Source of the DNA: JBKECP01 sp047974765
GTDB taxonomy: Bacteria; Pseudomonadota; Gammaproteobacteria; Pseudomonadales; Halieaceae
Direction: 5' to 3'
Assembly: GCA_047974765.1 (NCBI GenBank)
Contig: JBKECP010000041.1
Location: forward strand, 62,001 to 126,000
DNA length: 64,000 bases
In this document: positions 19,603 to 28,048 of the stretch, piece by piece
Layout: the number at the start of each line of letters is the position of its first letter
How positions within the stretch are numbered: the stretch's first letter is position 1
Program-made: the position numbers and the translations under genes
Notes under the pieces: model-generated
Database searches by the model: none
What the model was told of the DNA's origin: nothing
What the model saw: the letters and a program-made list of their open reading frames with translations, nothing else

Positions 19603-20751
19603 TCAGAAACCACTCAGCCGGGCAAAGCGGTCAAGGTGATAATGATAATCACCAAACGTATGCTGCAAGACCCGCGCCCGCTTGAGAAAGAAACCGATAT
19701 CATGCTCATCGGTCATACCAATACCCCCGTGCATCTGCACCGCTTCATTAGTGGCCTGCTGAGCCACTTCGCACAATTTGGCTTTGGCTGCACTGGCCAG
19801 TACAGCCAGTTCTTCGCTACCCTCATCAATGGCATGCAGCGACCTGAGCACTATTGAGCGAGCCAGCTCCAGCTCGGCATAAAGCTGTGCGGCACGATGT
19901 TGCAAGCCCTGAAAACTGCCGATAACGTGCCCAAATTGCCTGCGTTCCTGCAAATAGCCAATAGTCCGTTCAAAGGCCTCCACTGACAGCCCCAACAACT
20001 CGGATGCCAGACCGATATTGGCAATATCCAGGGTCTTTTCCAATGCAACCCAGGCTTTGCCTGTCACCCCCAACAAGGCCTCGCTGGCAACACGAACACC
20101 ATTCAAGACAAGGCTGCCTGCTGCACGCGAATCAACCATGGCACAATTTTCAACATGCAAACCGGCACTATCGCGCGCTACCAGAAAAACACTTAAACCA
20201 TCGCAGTTGCCGGGTCTTCCCGCCGTGCGAGCCACCACCAGAAAGTGCTGTGCCGACGGCGCATCCAGTACCATGCGCTTGCTGCCATCGAGGATATAGC
20301 TATCGCCATCGCCCCGGGCCGTACATGCCACCTGTTCTGGCGCATGGTGGGCGCCTTCCTGCAGGGCCAGCGCAATATTGATTTCACCGGTGGCAATACC
20401 CGCCAGCCACTGTTCTTTTTGATCGCTGCGGCCAAGCTCACTTATCAGGGTGGCAGCCACCAATACCGAGGACTCCAGTGGCGAACAGCTCAGATGGCGC
20501 CCCACCTGCTCCAACACCAGCCCCAGTCCCGTGTACCCATAACCCAACCCGCCGTATGCTTCGTCAATGGCAATACCGGCCCAACCCATACCAGCCATTT
20601 CACGCCAGATGATCGGGTCATAACCATTCTTATTGCCACTTTCACTGCTGTCTCGCAACGCCCGTAGTTGTGCCACAGCTGCCTTTTCACTCAAAAAACC
20701 TGCGGCGGCATTCTTGAGCATCATCTGATCTTCATTCAATACCAATGTCAT
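19603..20751 (-). CDS. Acyl-CoA dehydrogenase, probable non-catalytic partner subunit
   Basis: A 382-residue acyl-CoA dehydrogenase-fold protein with the three family domains and a recognisable FAD-binding C-terminal stretch (VQMHGGIGMTDEHDIGFF). The usual IYEGT-type segment carrying the catalytic glutamate is replaced by HTFGDYHYHLD. With the neighbouring ACAD gene retaining its glutamate, the pair resembles the alpha2beta2 dehydrogenases of steroid side-chain degradation (FadE26-FadE27 type). The start is the ATG after GGGAG, 16 bases behind the partner's stop. Confidence 0.88.
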   Translation of the reverse strand: MTLVLNEDQMMLKNAAAGFLSEKAAVAQLRALRDSSESGNKNGYDPIIWREMAGMGWAGIAIDEAYGGLGYGYTGLGLVLEQVGRHLSCSPLESSVLVAATLISELGRSDQKEQWLAGIATGEINIALALQEGAHHAPEQVACTARGDGDSYILDGSKRMVLDAPSAQHFLVVARTAGRPGNCDGLSVFLVARDSAGLHVENCAMVDSRAAGSLVLNGVRVASEALLGVTGKAWVALEKTLDIANIGLASELLGLSVEAFERTIGYLQERRQFGHVIGSFQGLQHRAAQLYAELELARSIVLRSLHAIDEGSEELAVLASAAKAKLCEVAQQATNEAVQMHGGIGMTDEHDIGFFLKRARVLQHTFGDYHYHLDRFARLSGF

Positions 20752-20767
20752 ACCGATACTCCCTTGC

Positions 20768-21949
20768 TCAGGCGTCAGGCAGGCCAAGAACCCGCTTGGC
20801 GATAATATTCAGTTGAATTTCTGAGGTACCACCTTCGATTGAGTTGCCCTTGGAGCGCAACCAGTCACGGCTTAAGCGTCCGCCGTCATAAATTTCACCA
20901 TCCCAGCCCAGCGCTGTTTCACCCTGCACAGCCAGATTGAGTTCATTGCGCCGCTTGTTCAGTTCAGTCCCGTAATACTTGAAGATGGAGGAAGCAGCGC
21001 CCAAGCCCTGGTCCACTTTTGCCTCGTCGCCAATTCGGGCCATGGTATGGCCAAACGCCAGCGCATCGAGCTGATACCGGGCAATATGCTGGCGCAATAT
21101 GCCATTATTCAGGCGTCCACTGGCATCGGCGCCCATCAGGGATATAGCTGTCTGTCCGATCGACTGTCTGGGCGCACTGCCGAAGCCGGAGATCATTTCA
21201 CGCTCGTGTGTCAACAGATATTTGGCGATAGCCCAGCCCTTGCCTGCCTCACCAATCAGGTTTTTTTTGAGGGCAGTGGCATTATCAAAAAAGGTTTCAC
21301 AAAAAGGTGAAGAGCCACTGATCAGCCTGATCGGCTTGACCGTAACGCCCGGCTGGTCCATATCAAAGAGCACAAAACTGATACCCTCGTGCCTGGAACC
21401 GGAATTGTCGGTGCGCACCAGGCAGAATATCCAGTCGGCTTTGTCAGCGTAGGAGGTCCAGATTTTCTGGCCATTGATCACATAATGGTCTCCCTTGTCT
21501 TCAGCCCGGGTTTGCAGACTGGCCAGGTCAGACCCGGCATTGGGCTCAGAATAACCCTGACACCAGCGAATTTCCCCGCGCACAATGGGTGGCAAATGTG
21601 CCAATTTTTGCTCCTCAGTGCCAAATTTCAGCAAAGCCGGGCCAAGCATGGAGATACCAAAGCTGTCCAGTGGCCGCCGGGCACCGATGCGTGACATTTC
21701 CTCACGCAAAATACCCGTCTCTTCCTTGTTCAAACCACCACCACCGTACGCCTTCGGCCAGTGAGGCACAGTCCAGCCACGTTCAGCCATGCACTCACAC
21801 CATCGCTTCTGGTCCGGGTGAGTGATTTCAGGCTTACGCCCACCCATATACATCTCTTCGTAACTCTTGACAGGAACACGCATGGACGGCGGGCAGTTCT
21901 CTTCCAGCCAAACACGGGTTTCTGTGCGAAATTGATCCAGGTCAGTCAC
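20768..21949 (-). CDS. Acyl-CoA dehydrogenase, probable catalytic subunit
   Basis: FAD enzyme introducing the alpha-beta double bond into an acyl-CoA and passing electrons to ETF. The 393-residue protein shows the flavin/substrate loop QGYSEPNAGSDLASLQTRAE and WTSYADKADW. The C-terminal segment SIEGGTSEIQLN contains the expected catalytic glutamate. The GTG start has GAGGG upstream. It heads the transcript from the promoter at 22079-22107 and is followed by the second ACAD at 16 bases. The substrate is unknown; the pair plus MaoC and the MFE-2 SDR suggests a bulky or branched acyl chain. Confidence 0.92.
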   Translation of the reverse strand: MTDLDQFRTETRVWLEENCPPSMRVPVKSYEEMYMGGRKPEITHPDQKRWCECMAERGWTVPHWPKAYGGGGLNKEETGILREEMSRIGARRPLDSFGISMLGPALLKFGTEEQKLAHLPPIVRGEIRWCQGYSEPNAGSDLASLQTRAEDKGDHYVINGQKIWTSYADKADWIFCLVRTDNSGSRHEGISFVLFDMDQPGVTVKPIRLISGSSPFCETFFDNATALKKNLIGEAGKGWAIAKYLLTHEREMISGFGSAPRQSIGQTAISLMGADASGRLNNGILRQHIARYQLDALAFGHTMARIGDEAKVDQGLGAASSIFKYYGTELNKRRNELNLAVQGETALGWDGEIYDGGRLSRDWLRSKGNSIEGGTSEIQLNIIAKRVLGLPDA

Positions 21950-22078
21950 GGGAGCACCCTCAAATGTCGATTATTGCAATTGCAATTGCCGTTGTGATGT
22001 CCGGTAGCACTTTGAAGACAACACTCTAGACAGCAAAGGCAAGCCCGGTAATCACTTATTTAGCGACAAAAGAATTTG

Positions 22079-22107
22079 AACATAAAGTATGTTTTGTTTT
22101 CGTTCAA
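22079..22107 (-). promoter_or_regulatory. Promoter with palindromic operator upstream of the acyl-CoA dehydrogenase pair
   Basis: On the minus strand: -35 TTGAAC, 17-base spacer, -10 TATGTT. A perfect palindrome AACATA-AAG-TATGTT (22079-22093) covers the -10. The element GAATTTGAACATA-AGTATG and the downstream TCAAGTATTT are shared with the site at 19503. The rest of 21950-22278 has no gene. ATAAAGTATG recurs at the purU start codon (22272-22281), perhaps by chance. Confidence 0.65.
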
Positions 22108-22278
22108 GTATTTTCAATATCGGATTCAGACCGGCGACACCTTCTCGCATATCCCCCAGACAATGAAGAATATGGAAGAAGCCCACAAAGTGATGTGATA
22201 ACACTGTGATCTACCTTGATACTTGCTACTGTAGGCACCAAAGGAGCAGCAAGCACTTTATCAGGAGCACTATAAAGT

Positions 22279-23142
22279 ATGATTCAACGCAGTTATCGTC
22301 TGGTAGGCACCTGCCCCGACAAAGTGGGCATTGTGGCCCGCATCAGCAGCTTTATTGCCGACAAAGGCGGCTCCATCACGGGTGCCAGCCAGTATCACGA
22401 CAGTGACACCCGCATGTTTTTTATGCGCTATGTTGTAGATGCCGACAGTCTGCCAATGGACGCGGAGAATTTTCGGCAGGCTTTTGAGGCAACAGCCAAC
22501 GCATTGAATATGCAGTGGCGGCTAACTGAGTCAGCCCGCCTGCAACGGGTTGTTCTACTGGTCAGTCGCCAGGACCACTGTCTTGCTGACCTGTTGCATT
22601 TATGCCGCAGTGGTGATTTGCCCTTCGACCCGGTGTGCGTTATTTCAAACCATGAAGACATGAGAGATCTGGCACAGTGGCACGGCGTACCCTACCACTA
22701 TGTTCCCGTTCCCGGTGAAACCAGTACCAAGCAGAACGCGTTTGAGGAAATCTCACAACTAATTCGCCAGGCCCGACCCGACACCATTGTATTGGCGCGT
22801 TACATGCAAATACTGCCGCCCTGGTTATGTCGTGAATACCCCAATCGGATTATCAATATTCACCACAGTTTCCTGCCTTCTTTTGTTGGCGCCCGCCCTT
22901 ACCATCAGGCCTTTCAGCGGGGCGTAAAACTGACCGGTGCCACCTGCCACTATGTAACGGAAGATCTGGATGCCGGTCCCATTATCGAGCAGGATGTGGT
23001 GCGTATCCATCACCACAACACCGTGGAAGATCTGGTCAGACTGGGCAAAGATGTAGAAAAAACCGTGCTGGCTCGCGGGCTGCGTTATCATCTGGAAGAC
23101 CGGGTATTAGTGCAGGGCAACAAGACAGTGGTATTTTCCTGA
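22279..23142 (+). CDS. purU: Formyltetrahydrofolate deformylase
   Basis: Hydrolyses 10-formyl-THF to formate and THF, balancing one-carbon pools and supplying formate to PurT. The 287-residue protein has an N-terminal ACT domain (about 1-85, GTCPDKVGIVARISSFIAD). The formyltransferase fold follows, with the active-site run NIHHSFLPSFVGARPYHQAF and GATCHYVTEDLDAGPIIEQD. AGGAG lies 11 bases before the ATG, rather far, so translation may be modest. It is divergent from the dehydrogenase cluster. Confidence 0.95.
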   Translation: MIQRSYRLVGTCPDKVGIVARISSFIADKGGSITGASQYHDSDTRMFFMRYVVDADSLPMDAENFRQAFEATANALNMQWRLTESARLQRVVLLVSRQDHCLADLLHLCRSGDLPFDPVCVISNHEDMRDLAQWHGVPYHYVPVPGETSTKQNAFEEISQLIRQARPDTIVLARYMQILPPWLCREYPNRIINIHHSFLPSFVGARPYHQAFQRGVKLTGATCHYVTEDLDAGPIIEQDVVRIHHHNTVEDLVRLGKDVEKTVLARGLRYHLEDRVLVQGNKTVVFS

Positions 23143-23186
23143 AGCACCAAAATAACACCGGATGCAACCTGACAGGAAATTCTACA

Positions 23187-24602
23187 GTGAACAATACAGA
23201 CAACAACAAACGTAATAATAAAACCTTCCATATCTGTCAGGTTGCCTTTTCCTGTATTAATGCCTCCCGGCTCAGACGCTGGTATCAACGTACTTTTGGT
23301 TTTTCAAAGTCAGGCAAAGCCATCTTTCCCCCTCCCGGAACCAGTCAGATTCAGGGTATACCGGGCGCCTGGGAAAAATGTTTTTGGCTGGTTGACCAGC
23401 AGGATTATTTCCAACTTGAATTCTTCCAGTTCACCGCACCAGTCCCCAAACCTCGTTCACACCCTGTACTGCCCTCTGATATTGGCTATAACCTGCTCGG
23501 CCTGGTCGTCGACAACTTTGATAATGTCATTAAAACCCTGCGCGCCCAGGATATTGACGTCATCATCCGTGAAACCGACAGCAATAGCGACCGTCGCGCC
23601 TACCTGCAAGACCCTGAAGGAAACTGGTTGGAACTCTTTGAACAGGATCCTCTCGATGCACTGGATCTGGTCAAAGCCACTGTTAGCAAGCCCGAAATTC
23701 CCACATTGGCCCGCAGCATCCGTATTTCAGTTGAAGACCTGATGACAGCCAGAGACAGTTTTTGCACAGGCATGGGTATGGTCGAAGTCAGCAACCATGC
23801 ATTACACACACCCGAAACTGAAACCCTGTGGGGCTTGAACAATGTCATTAGCCAGCACATCTTGCTGCGCGCAGACAATTTCCTTGTAGAACTCATTCAG
23901 TACACTCACCCATCCGTCAGAAAGCGGCCACAGGATTATCGCCTGTGCGATCAGGGCTTTATGAATATCGCCTTTGCCTATCCTTCCACCAAAGCCTTCA
24001 ATCGCGCCTTTAACCACGCAACCCGCTCGGGCCTGCAAGCCAATCATTCCTCACCAGTGGATATCGGCGTGTTCCGGGTGATGTATGTCAACGACCCACA
24101 GGGAATCAGTATTGAGCTGATTCACGCCAGAAAAGCCTTTCAGGGATTAACCGGATTCAAGCCATCGCATCCGTATTTCATTAACGAGATTGAAATAGCA
24201 GCACCACTGTCTGCTGTCTGGCAAAAACTGACCAACCACGACCAACTGGGCCAGTGGATGATGTTTAACGGGCGGGTCATAACACCCGGTAAAGAGCGTA
24301 ACGGAAACGGCTGCATCCGTTGTATTTCAGCATTTTCAATGGATGTACAGGAAGAAATCACCCACTGGCAGCCTTTATCTCACTACCGTTACCGCGTACT
24401 CAGTGGTGCTCCTTTTCGGTGGTATCAGGGTGATATTTTCATAGAGGACACCGGCAAAAATACAAGCAAAGTGCGCTGGGGTGTACGCTTTGAAGATCGC
24501 CTTCCCTTGTCCGGCAGACTCATTGCCACACTGTTGAGAGAGATATTCAGGCGCGATTTAAAGCGGCTTAAATGGCAACTGGAAGCGAGCCACCCAGGCT
24601 GA
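23187..24602 (+). CDS. VOC-VOC-SRPBCC three-domain fusion protein, function unknown
   Basis: A 471-residue cytosolic protein. Residues about 14-150 form a vicinal-oxygen-chelate (glyoxalase/dioxygenase-like) module ending in LQDPEGNWLELFEQD. Residues about 173-325 form a second VOC module ending in YVNDPQGISIELIHARK. Residues about 333-465 look like an SRPBCC (polyketide cyclase/START-like) lipid-binding domain: INEIEIAAPLSAVWQKLTNH, later VQEEITHWQPLSHYRYRV. I know of no characterised protein with this order. The GTG start with AGGA upstream lies 44 bases after purU. It converges on cbiA with 2 bases between the stops. Confidence 0.7.
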   Translation: MNNTDNNKRNNKTFHICQVAFSCINASRLRRWYQRTFGFSKSGKAIFPPPGTSQIQGIPGAWEKCFWLVDQQDYFQLEFFQFTAPVPKPRSHPVLPSDIGYNLLGLVVDNFDNVIKTLRAQDIDVIIRETDSNSDRRAYLQDPEGNWLELFEQDPLDALDLVKATVSKPEIPTLARSIRISVEDLMTARDSFCTGMGMVEVSNHALHTPETETLWGLNNVISQHILLRADNFLVELIQYTHPSVRKRPQDYRLCDQGFMNIAFAYPSTKAFNRAFNHATRSGLQANHSSPVDIGVFRVMYVNDPQGISIELIHARKAFQGLTGFKPSHPYFINEIEIAAPLSAVWQKLTNHDQLGQWMMFNGRVITPGKERNGNGCIRCISAFSMDVQEEITHWQPLSHYRYRVLSGAPFRWYQGDIFIEDTGKNTSKVRWGVRFEDRLPLSGRLIATLLREIFRRDLKRLKWQLEASHPG

Positions 24603-24604
24603 CA

Positions 24605-25918
24605 TCAAGTCTGGTCGGGCGACAGCAGATGAAAATAACTGCCACTGACATAACCACGCCAGGCGCCTGTTTCTGCTACTGAATTACCACTGGCATCATA
24701 TATTCTGGCCAGTGGCGGGTCAGTTTGGCTGACCGTGCTGCTATAGTGAAATTCATGCCCATACAACTGCATCCCCGCCTCAAAACCCGGTATGGGAGCA
24801 AGCAGACGGGCGCGTCGATAACCCACATGCAGGCGTGGCTCATGGTACGAACTCACCAGCTCCAATAGCCCCGCCATTTTATGCAACCGGCCCTGCCGGT
24901 CAATCAGTGATTCGCCCAGCACCATATAACCACCACACTCACCGTGTACGGGTCGGGTTAAGGCAAATTCACGCAAGCCCGCCATAAAGTTGACGGCGCT
25001 GGCCAGTTTTTCTGCATGCAATTCGGGATAACCACCTGGCAACCAGCAGATATCAGCCCGCGGGTCAGGCGCCTCATCGGCCAGCGGTGAAAAGGGCAGA
25101 ATATCCGCACCTGCCGCCCGCCAGGCAGCCAGTAGGTGAGGGTAGATAAAAGCAAACGCTGCATCCCTTGCCAACGCAATACGCCGACCTGTTGCAGCAC
25201 GCGATATGACATTGACCATCAACATATTGGATCGGGCGAGTTTCAGGATTGCCTCAAGGTCACAGTGCTGCTCCAGGCAATGGCTTGCCGCAAGCAGATA
25301 GCCATCCAGATCTGCCGTCTCCTGCGCTGGCACCAGTCCCAAATGACGCTCAGGCAGATGTATTTTCTCACTTCGAGGTATCGCACCCAGAACATTGATA
25401 GCAACACCTTCCATACTGGTCCGCAACATGGCCTCATGCTGCGGGCTGCCAACCCGGTTAAAAATAACACCGGCCAGTTTCATGTCTGTGCACATATTTT
25501 TGAAACCCAGTGCTACAGCTGCCGCTGATTGGGCCTGCCCACTGACATCAATCACCAATATCACCGGCCAACCGGTCAGGATTGCAATATCAGCCGCAGC
25601 ACCATTACCCGCAATGCCTTTATCCAGCGCACCATCAAAAAGGCCCATGGCACCTTCTGCAATCGCCAGATCAGCACCCGCTGCCTGATGAATAATGCCT
25701 GCCAGCTGCGTGCGACTCATTGCCCAGCTATCCAGGTTAAAACTATCGCGGCCACTGGCCCGCCGGTGAAAAGCCGCATCAATATAATCAGGGCCGCATT
25801 TAAAAGCCTGTACCGACAATCCTCTGTTTCGCAGCGCACCCAGCAGACCAAGCGTCACCGTTGTTTTGCCCGCACCTGAGGCCGGCGCACTGATCAGCAG
25901 ACCAGGTGTTGTCAGCAT
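24605..25918 (-). CDS. cobB/cbiA: Cobyrinate a,c-diamide synthase
   Basis: ATP- and glutamine-dependent amidation of the a and c carboxylates of cobyrinate (or hydrogenobyrinate) in cobalamin synthesis. The 437-residue protein has an N-terminal P-loop SAPASGAGKTT (11-20) with FKCGPDYID. The C-terminal class I-like amidotransferase domain has the nucleophile in HGECGGYMVLGE and ends LYGHEFHYS. The ATG is chosen; a TTG six codons upstream is possible. No other cobalamin gene is in the window and no cobalamin riboswitch is visible upstream. Which pathway (early or late cobalt) it serves cannot be told here. Confidence 0.92.
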   Translation of the reverse strand: MLTTPGLLISAPASGAGKTTVTLGLLGALRNRGLSVQAFKCGPDYIDAAFHRRASGRDSFNLDSWAMSRTQLAGIIHQAAGADLAIAEGAMGLFDGALDKGIAGNGAAADIAILTGWPVILVIDVSGQAQSAAAVALGFKNMCTDMKLAGVIFNRVGSPQHEAMLRTSMEGVAINVLGAIPRSEKIHLPERHLGLVPAQETADLDGYLLAASHCLEQHCDLEAILKLARSNMLMVNVISRAATGRRIALARDAAFAFIYPHLLAAWRAAGADILPFSPLADEAPDPRADICWLPGGYPELHAEKLASAVNFMAGLREFALTRPVHGECGGYMVLGESLIDRQGRLHKMAGLLELVSSYHEPRLHVGYRRARLLAPIPGFEAGMQLYGHEFHYSSTVSQTDPPLARIYDASGNSVAETGAWRGYVSGSYFHLLSPDQT

Positions 25919-25983
25919 CGGTTCATCAATCCGCAAAACAATCCCTTAAAAATACTCAAATACCATTGCTTTTATTACTGTTT

Positions 25984-27843
25984 TTATTGCTGTTTTTTTT
26001 TAGCATTTTTACTTTCATTCTTATCACTGTTATTGCGCCGGTTACCCGGTTCATCCTCAGGCAACAGCGCCAGCACCACATTATTTGCAACAGGGCTGAG
26101 GCTATTACTGGTCGTAAACGGTGTTACCCAGCCTTTATTGTCAACCACGAACAGGGGAATACAATTATCGCCATGCTTTTGACGGTATTGTTCCCAGGTA
26201 AACTCTTCCGTCAAACGGGTACTGCGAATAAGCCAGCCCCGGTTCATCCGTACAATCAGTTCGCCGTAGGTAATATTTTCACCAAAAAGCTGGGCACCCT
26301 GATAACCCTGTGTTACCTGATGCTTTTCAGATTTGCGCACAGACAGATCTGAAGCCAGACGGAATATCCGCTTGACGCCAAAATCCTGCCGGTAGTGGAT
26401 AGCTGTAATAACATTAACGTACCGCTGCCGCGACATTGCCAGAAGACCACCAATACCGGACAAATCCAGATGCATCTCAGCATGTTCTGACACTGGATTA
26501 CCATAATAAGTCTCAAGCCCGGCCAAACGGGCTGCACGTACATCCTCACGGCTGGAGTCTGCCAATACACAGCGAAAGCCCTGGGTTTTCAATGCTTCGG
26601 CCACAGAACGCGAAAACGTATTGGCACCAACGATCAAAAAACCCCGCGGAGAAGGTTCACACACACCCAGCAGGCGCGCCAAAGGACGGGCGGTTGCACT
26701 TTGCAGCACAACCGTGCCGATAATGACGGTAAAGGTCAGCGGTACCAGATAGGCCGCCTCAGGATAACCTGCTGCGGCCAGATTCTCTGCAAACAAGGCC
26801 GAAATTGCCGCAGCCACAATACCGCGAGGCGCAATCCAGGCCAGCAAGCTCCGCTCAGGCCAACTTACATCCAGCCCCCAGGTACTGACCAGTACCTTGA
26901 GCGGGCGTGCCACAAATTGCAGTACAGCCAACAACAGCAATGCGCGCCAGCCGATACTGACCAGCTGGGACAAATCAATACGGGCGGCAAGAACCACAAA
27001 GAGTACCGAAATCAGCATCAGGCTGAGATGTTCTTTAAAGTTAAGAATGTGGTGAATATCCACATCTCGCCGGTTGGCCAGCCACATACCCATGACAGTA
27101 ACCGCCAGCAAACCCGATTCATGCGCCATGGCATTGGAAGCACTGAAGGCAAACAGCACCATCGCCAGTGCGGCGATATTATGCAGATACTCCGGCAACC
27201 AGTCCCGGGACAACAACTGTCCCAGAATATAACCGCTGGCAATACCCAGCAGTGAGCCGACTGCCAATGTTTGCAAAAAAAGCAATACCACATGCTCAAA
27301 TGCCTGGCCGTCAGCACTGACCAGAATAAATTCATAGGTGACAACCGCCAAAAGCGCACCGATAGGATCAATGGCAATGCCTTCCCAGCGCAAAATGTTG
27401 GCAACCTTGCGGGTGGGTTGAACCGAGCGCAACATCGGCACAATCACCGTAGGCCCGGTTACAATCACAACAGCACCAAAGAGTGCACTGATCTGCCAGG
27501 AAAAACCAAAGATATAGTGGGTCGAGGTGGCAACCACCACCCAGGTAACCAGCGCTCCCACCGTTATCATGCGCTGCACTACCCGACCGACACCGCGAAT
27601 TTCAGCAAAATCCAGTGTCAGGCTGCCTTCAAACAGAATAATGGCTACCGACAGGGAAACCATCGGCATCAATAAATCGCCAAATATATCGTCCGGCTTA
27701 AGCCAGCCGGTTACCGGCCCGGCCAACAAGCCCGCCAACAGCAGAAAGAGAATGGCCGGCAAACGTATGCGCCAGGCCAGCCACTGACAGAGCGTAGCCA
27801 CAATGAGAACGAGTGACAGGGATAATTCAAGGTTGAGCGGCAT
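25984..27843 (-). CDS. CPA1-type cation:proton antiporter with TrkA-N-like cytoplasmic domain
   Basis: A 619-residue protein. The first 390 residues carry 12 or so helices of a NhaP-like Na+(K+)/H+ antiporter, including the family core GPTVIVPMLRSVQP, EGIAIDPIGALLA and LAWIAPRGIVAAAISALFAE. A Rossmann-type regulatory domain then starts near residue 400 (GFLIVGANTFSRSVAEAL), with DSSREDV as the likely nucleotide-binding acidic end. The tail is low-complexity Asn/Lys-rich. The second of two ATGs is used because GGAAG precedes it. It likely serves ion or pH homeostasis; the ion is not determinable. Confidence 0.88.
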   Translation of the reverse strand: MPLNLELSLSLVLIVATLCQWLAWRIRLPAILFLLLAGLLAGPVTGWLKPDDIFGDLLMPMVSLSVAIILFEGSLTLDFAEIRGVGRVVQRMITVGALVTWVVVATSTHYIFGFSWQISALFGAVVIVTGPTVIVPMLRSVQPTRKVANILRWEGIAIDPIGALLAVVTYEFILVSADGQAFEHVVLLFLQTLAVGSLLGIASGYILGQLLSRDWLPEYLHNIAALAMVLFAFSASNAMAHESGLLAVTVMGMWLANRRDVDIHHILNFKEHLSLMLISVLFVVLAARIDLSQLVSIGWRALLLLAVLQFVARPLKVLVSTWGLDVSWPERSLLAWIAPRGIVAAAISALFAENLAAAGYPEAAYLVPLTFTVIIGTVVLQSATARPLARLLGVCEPSPRGFLIVGANTFSRSVAEALKTQGFRCVLADSSREDVRAARLAGLETYYGNPVSEHAEMHLDLSGIGGLLAMSRQRYVNVITAIHYRQDFGVKRIFRLASDLSVRKSEKHQVTQGYQGAQLFGENITYGELIVRMNRGWLIRSTRLTEEFTWEQYRQKHGDNCIPLFVVDNKGWVTPFTTSNSLSPVANNVVLALLPEDEPGNRRNNSDKNESKNAKKKQQ

Positions 27844-28048
27844 GCGCGCTTCCATTCGCCAAAATCAGAAGGGGGCAGACTTTGAGCCAGCGGACAAGGT
27901 GCTGTCAACTGTACTTGCAGAATTTGCTCACAGTCACTTGAGCACATATTTCACTGGAACAGCAGATAATCCAGGCACACAATAAGGCTGAACAGCTATT
28001 ACTGCCCACCTTGGCAACAGGTCACGACCTGCCTCAAAGCAGGCAGAT

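Noticed and set aside
15661..21949. A complete steroid-degradation locus
   Set aside because: No ring-cleavage genes (kstD, hsaC, ksh-like) are present; only generic side-chain or beta-oxidation steps can be supported.
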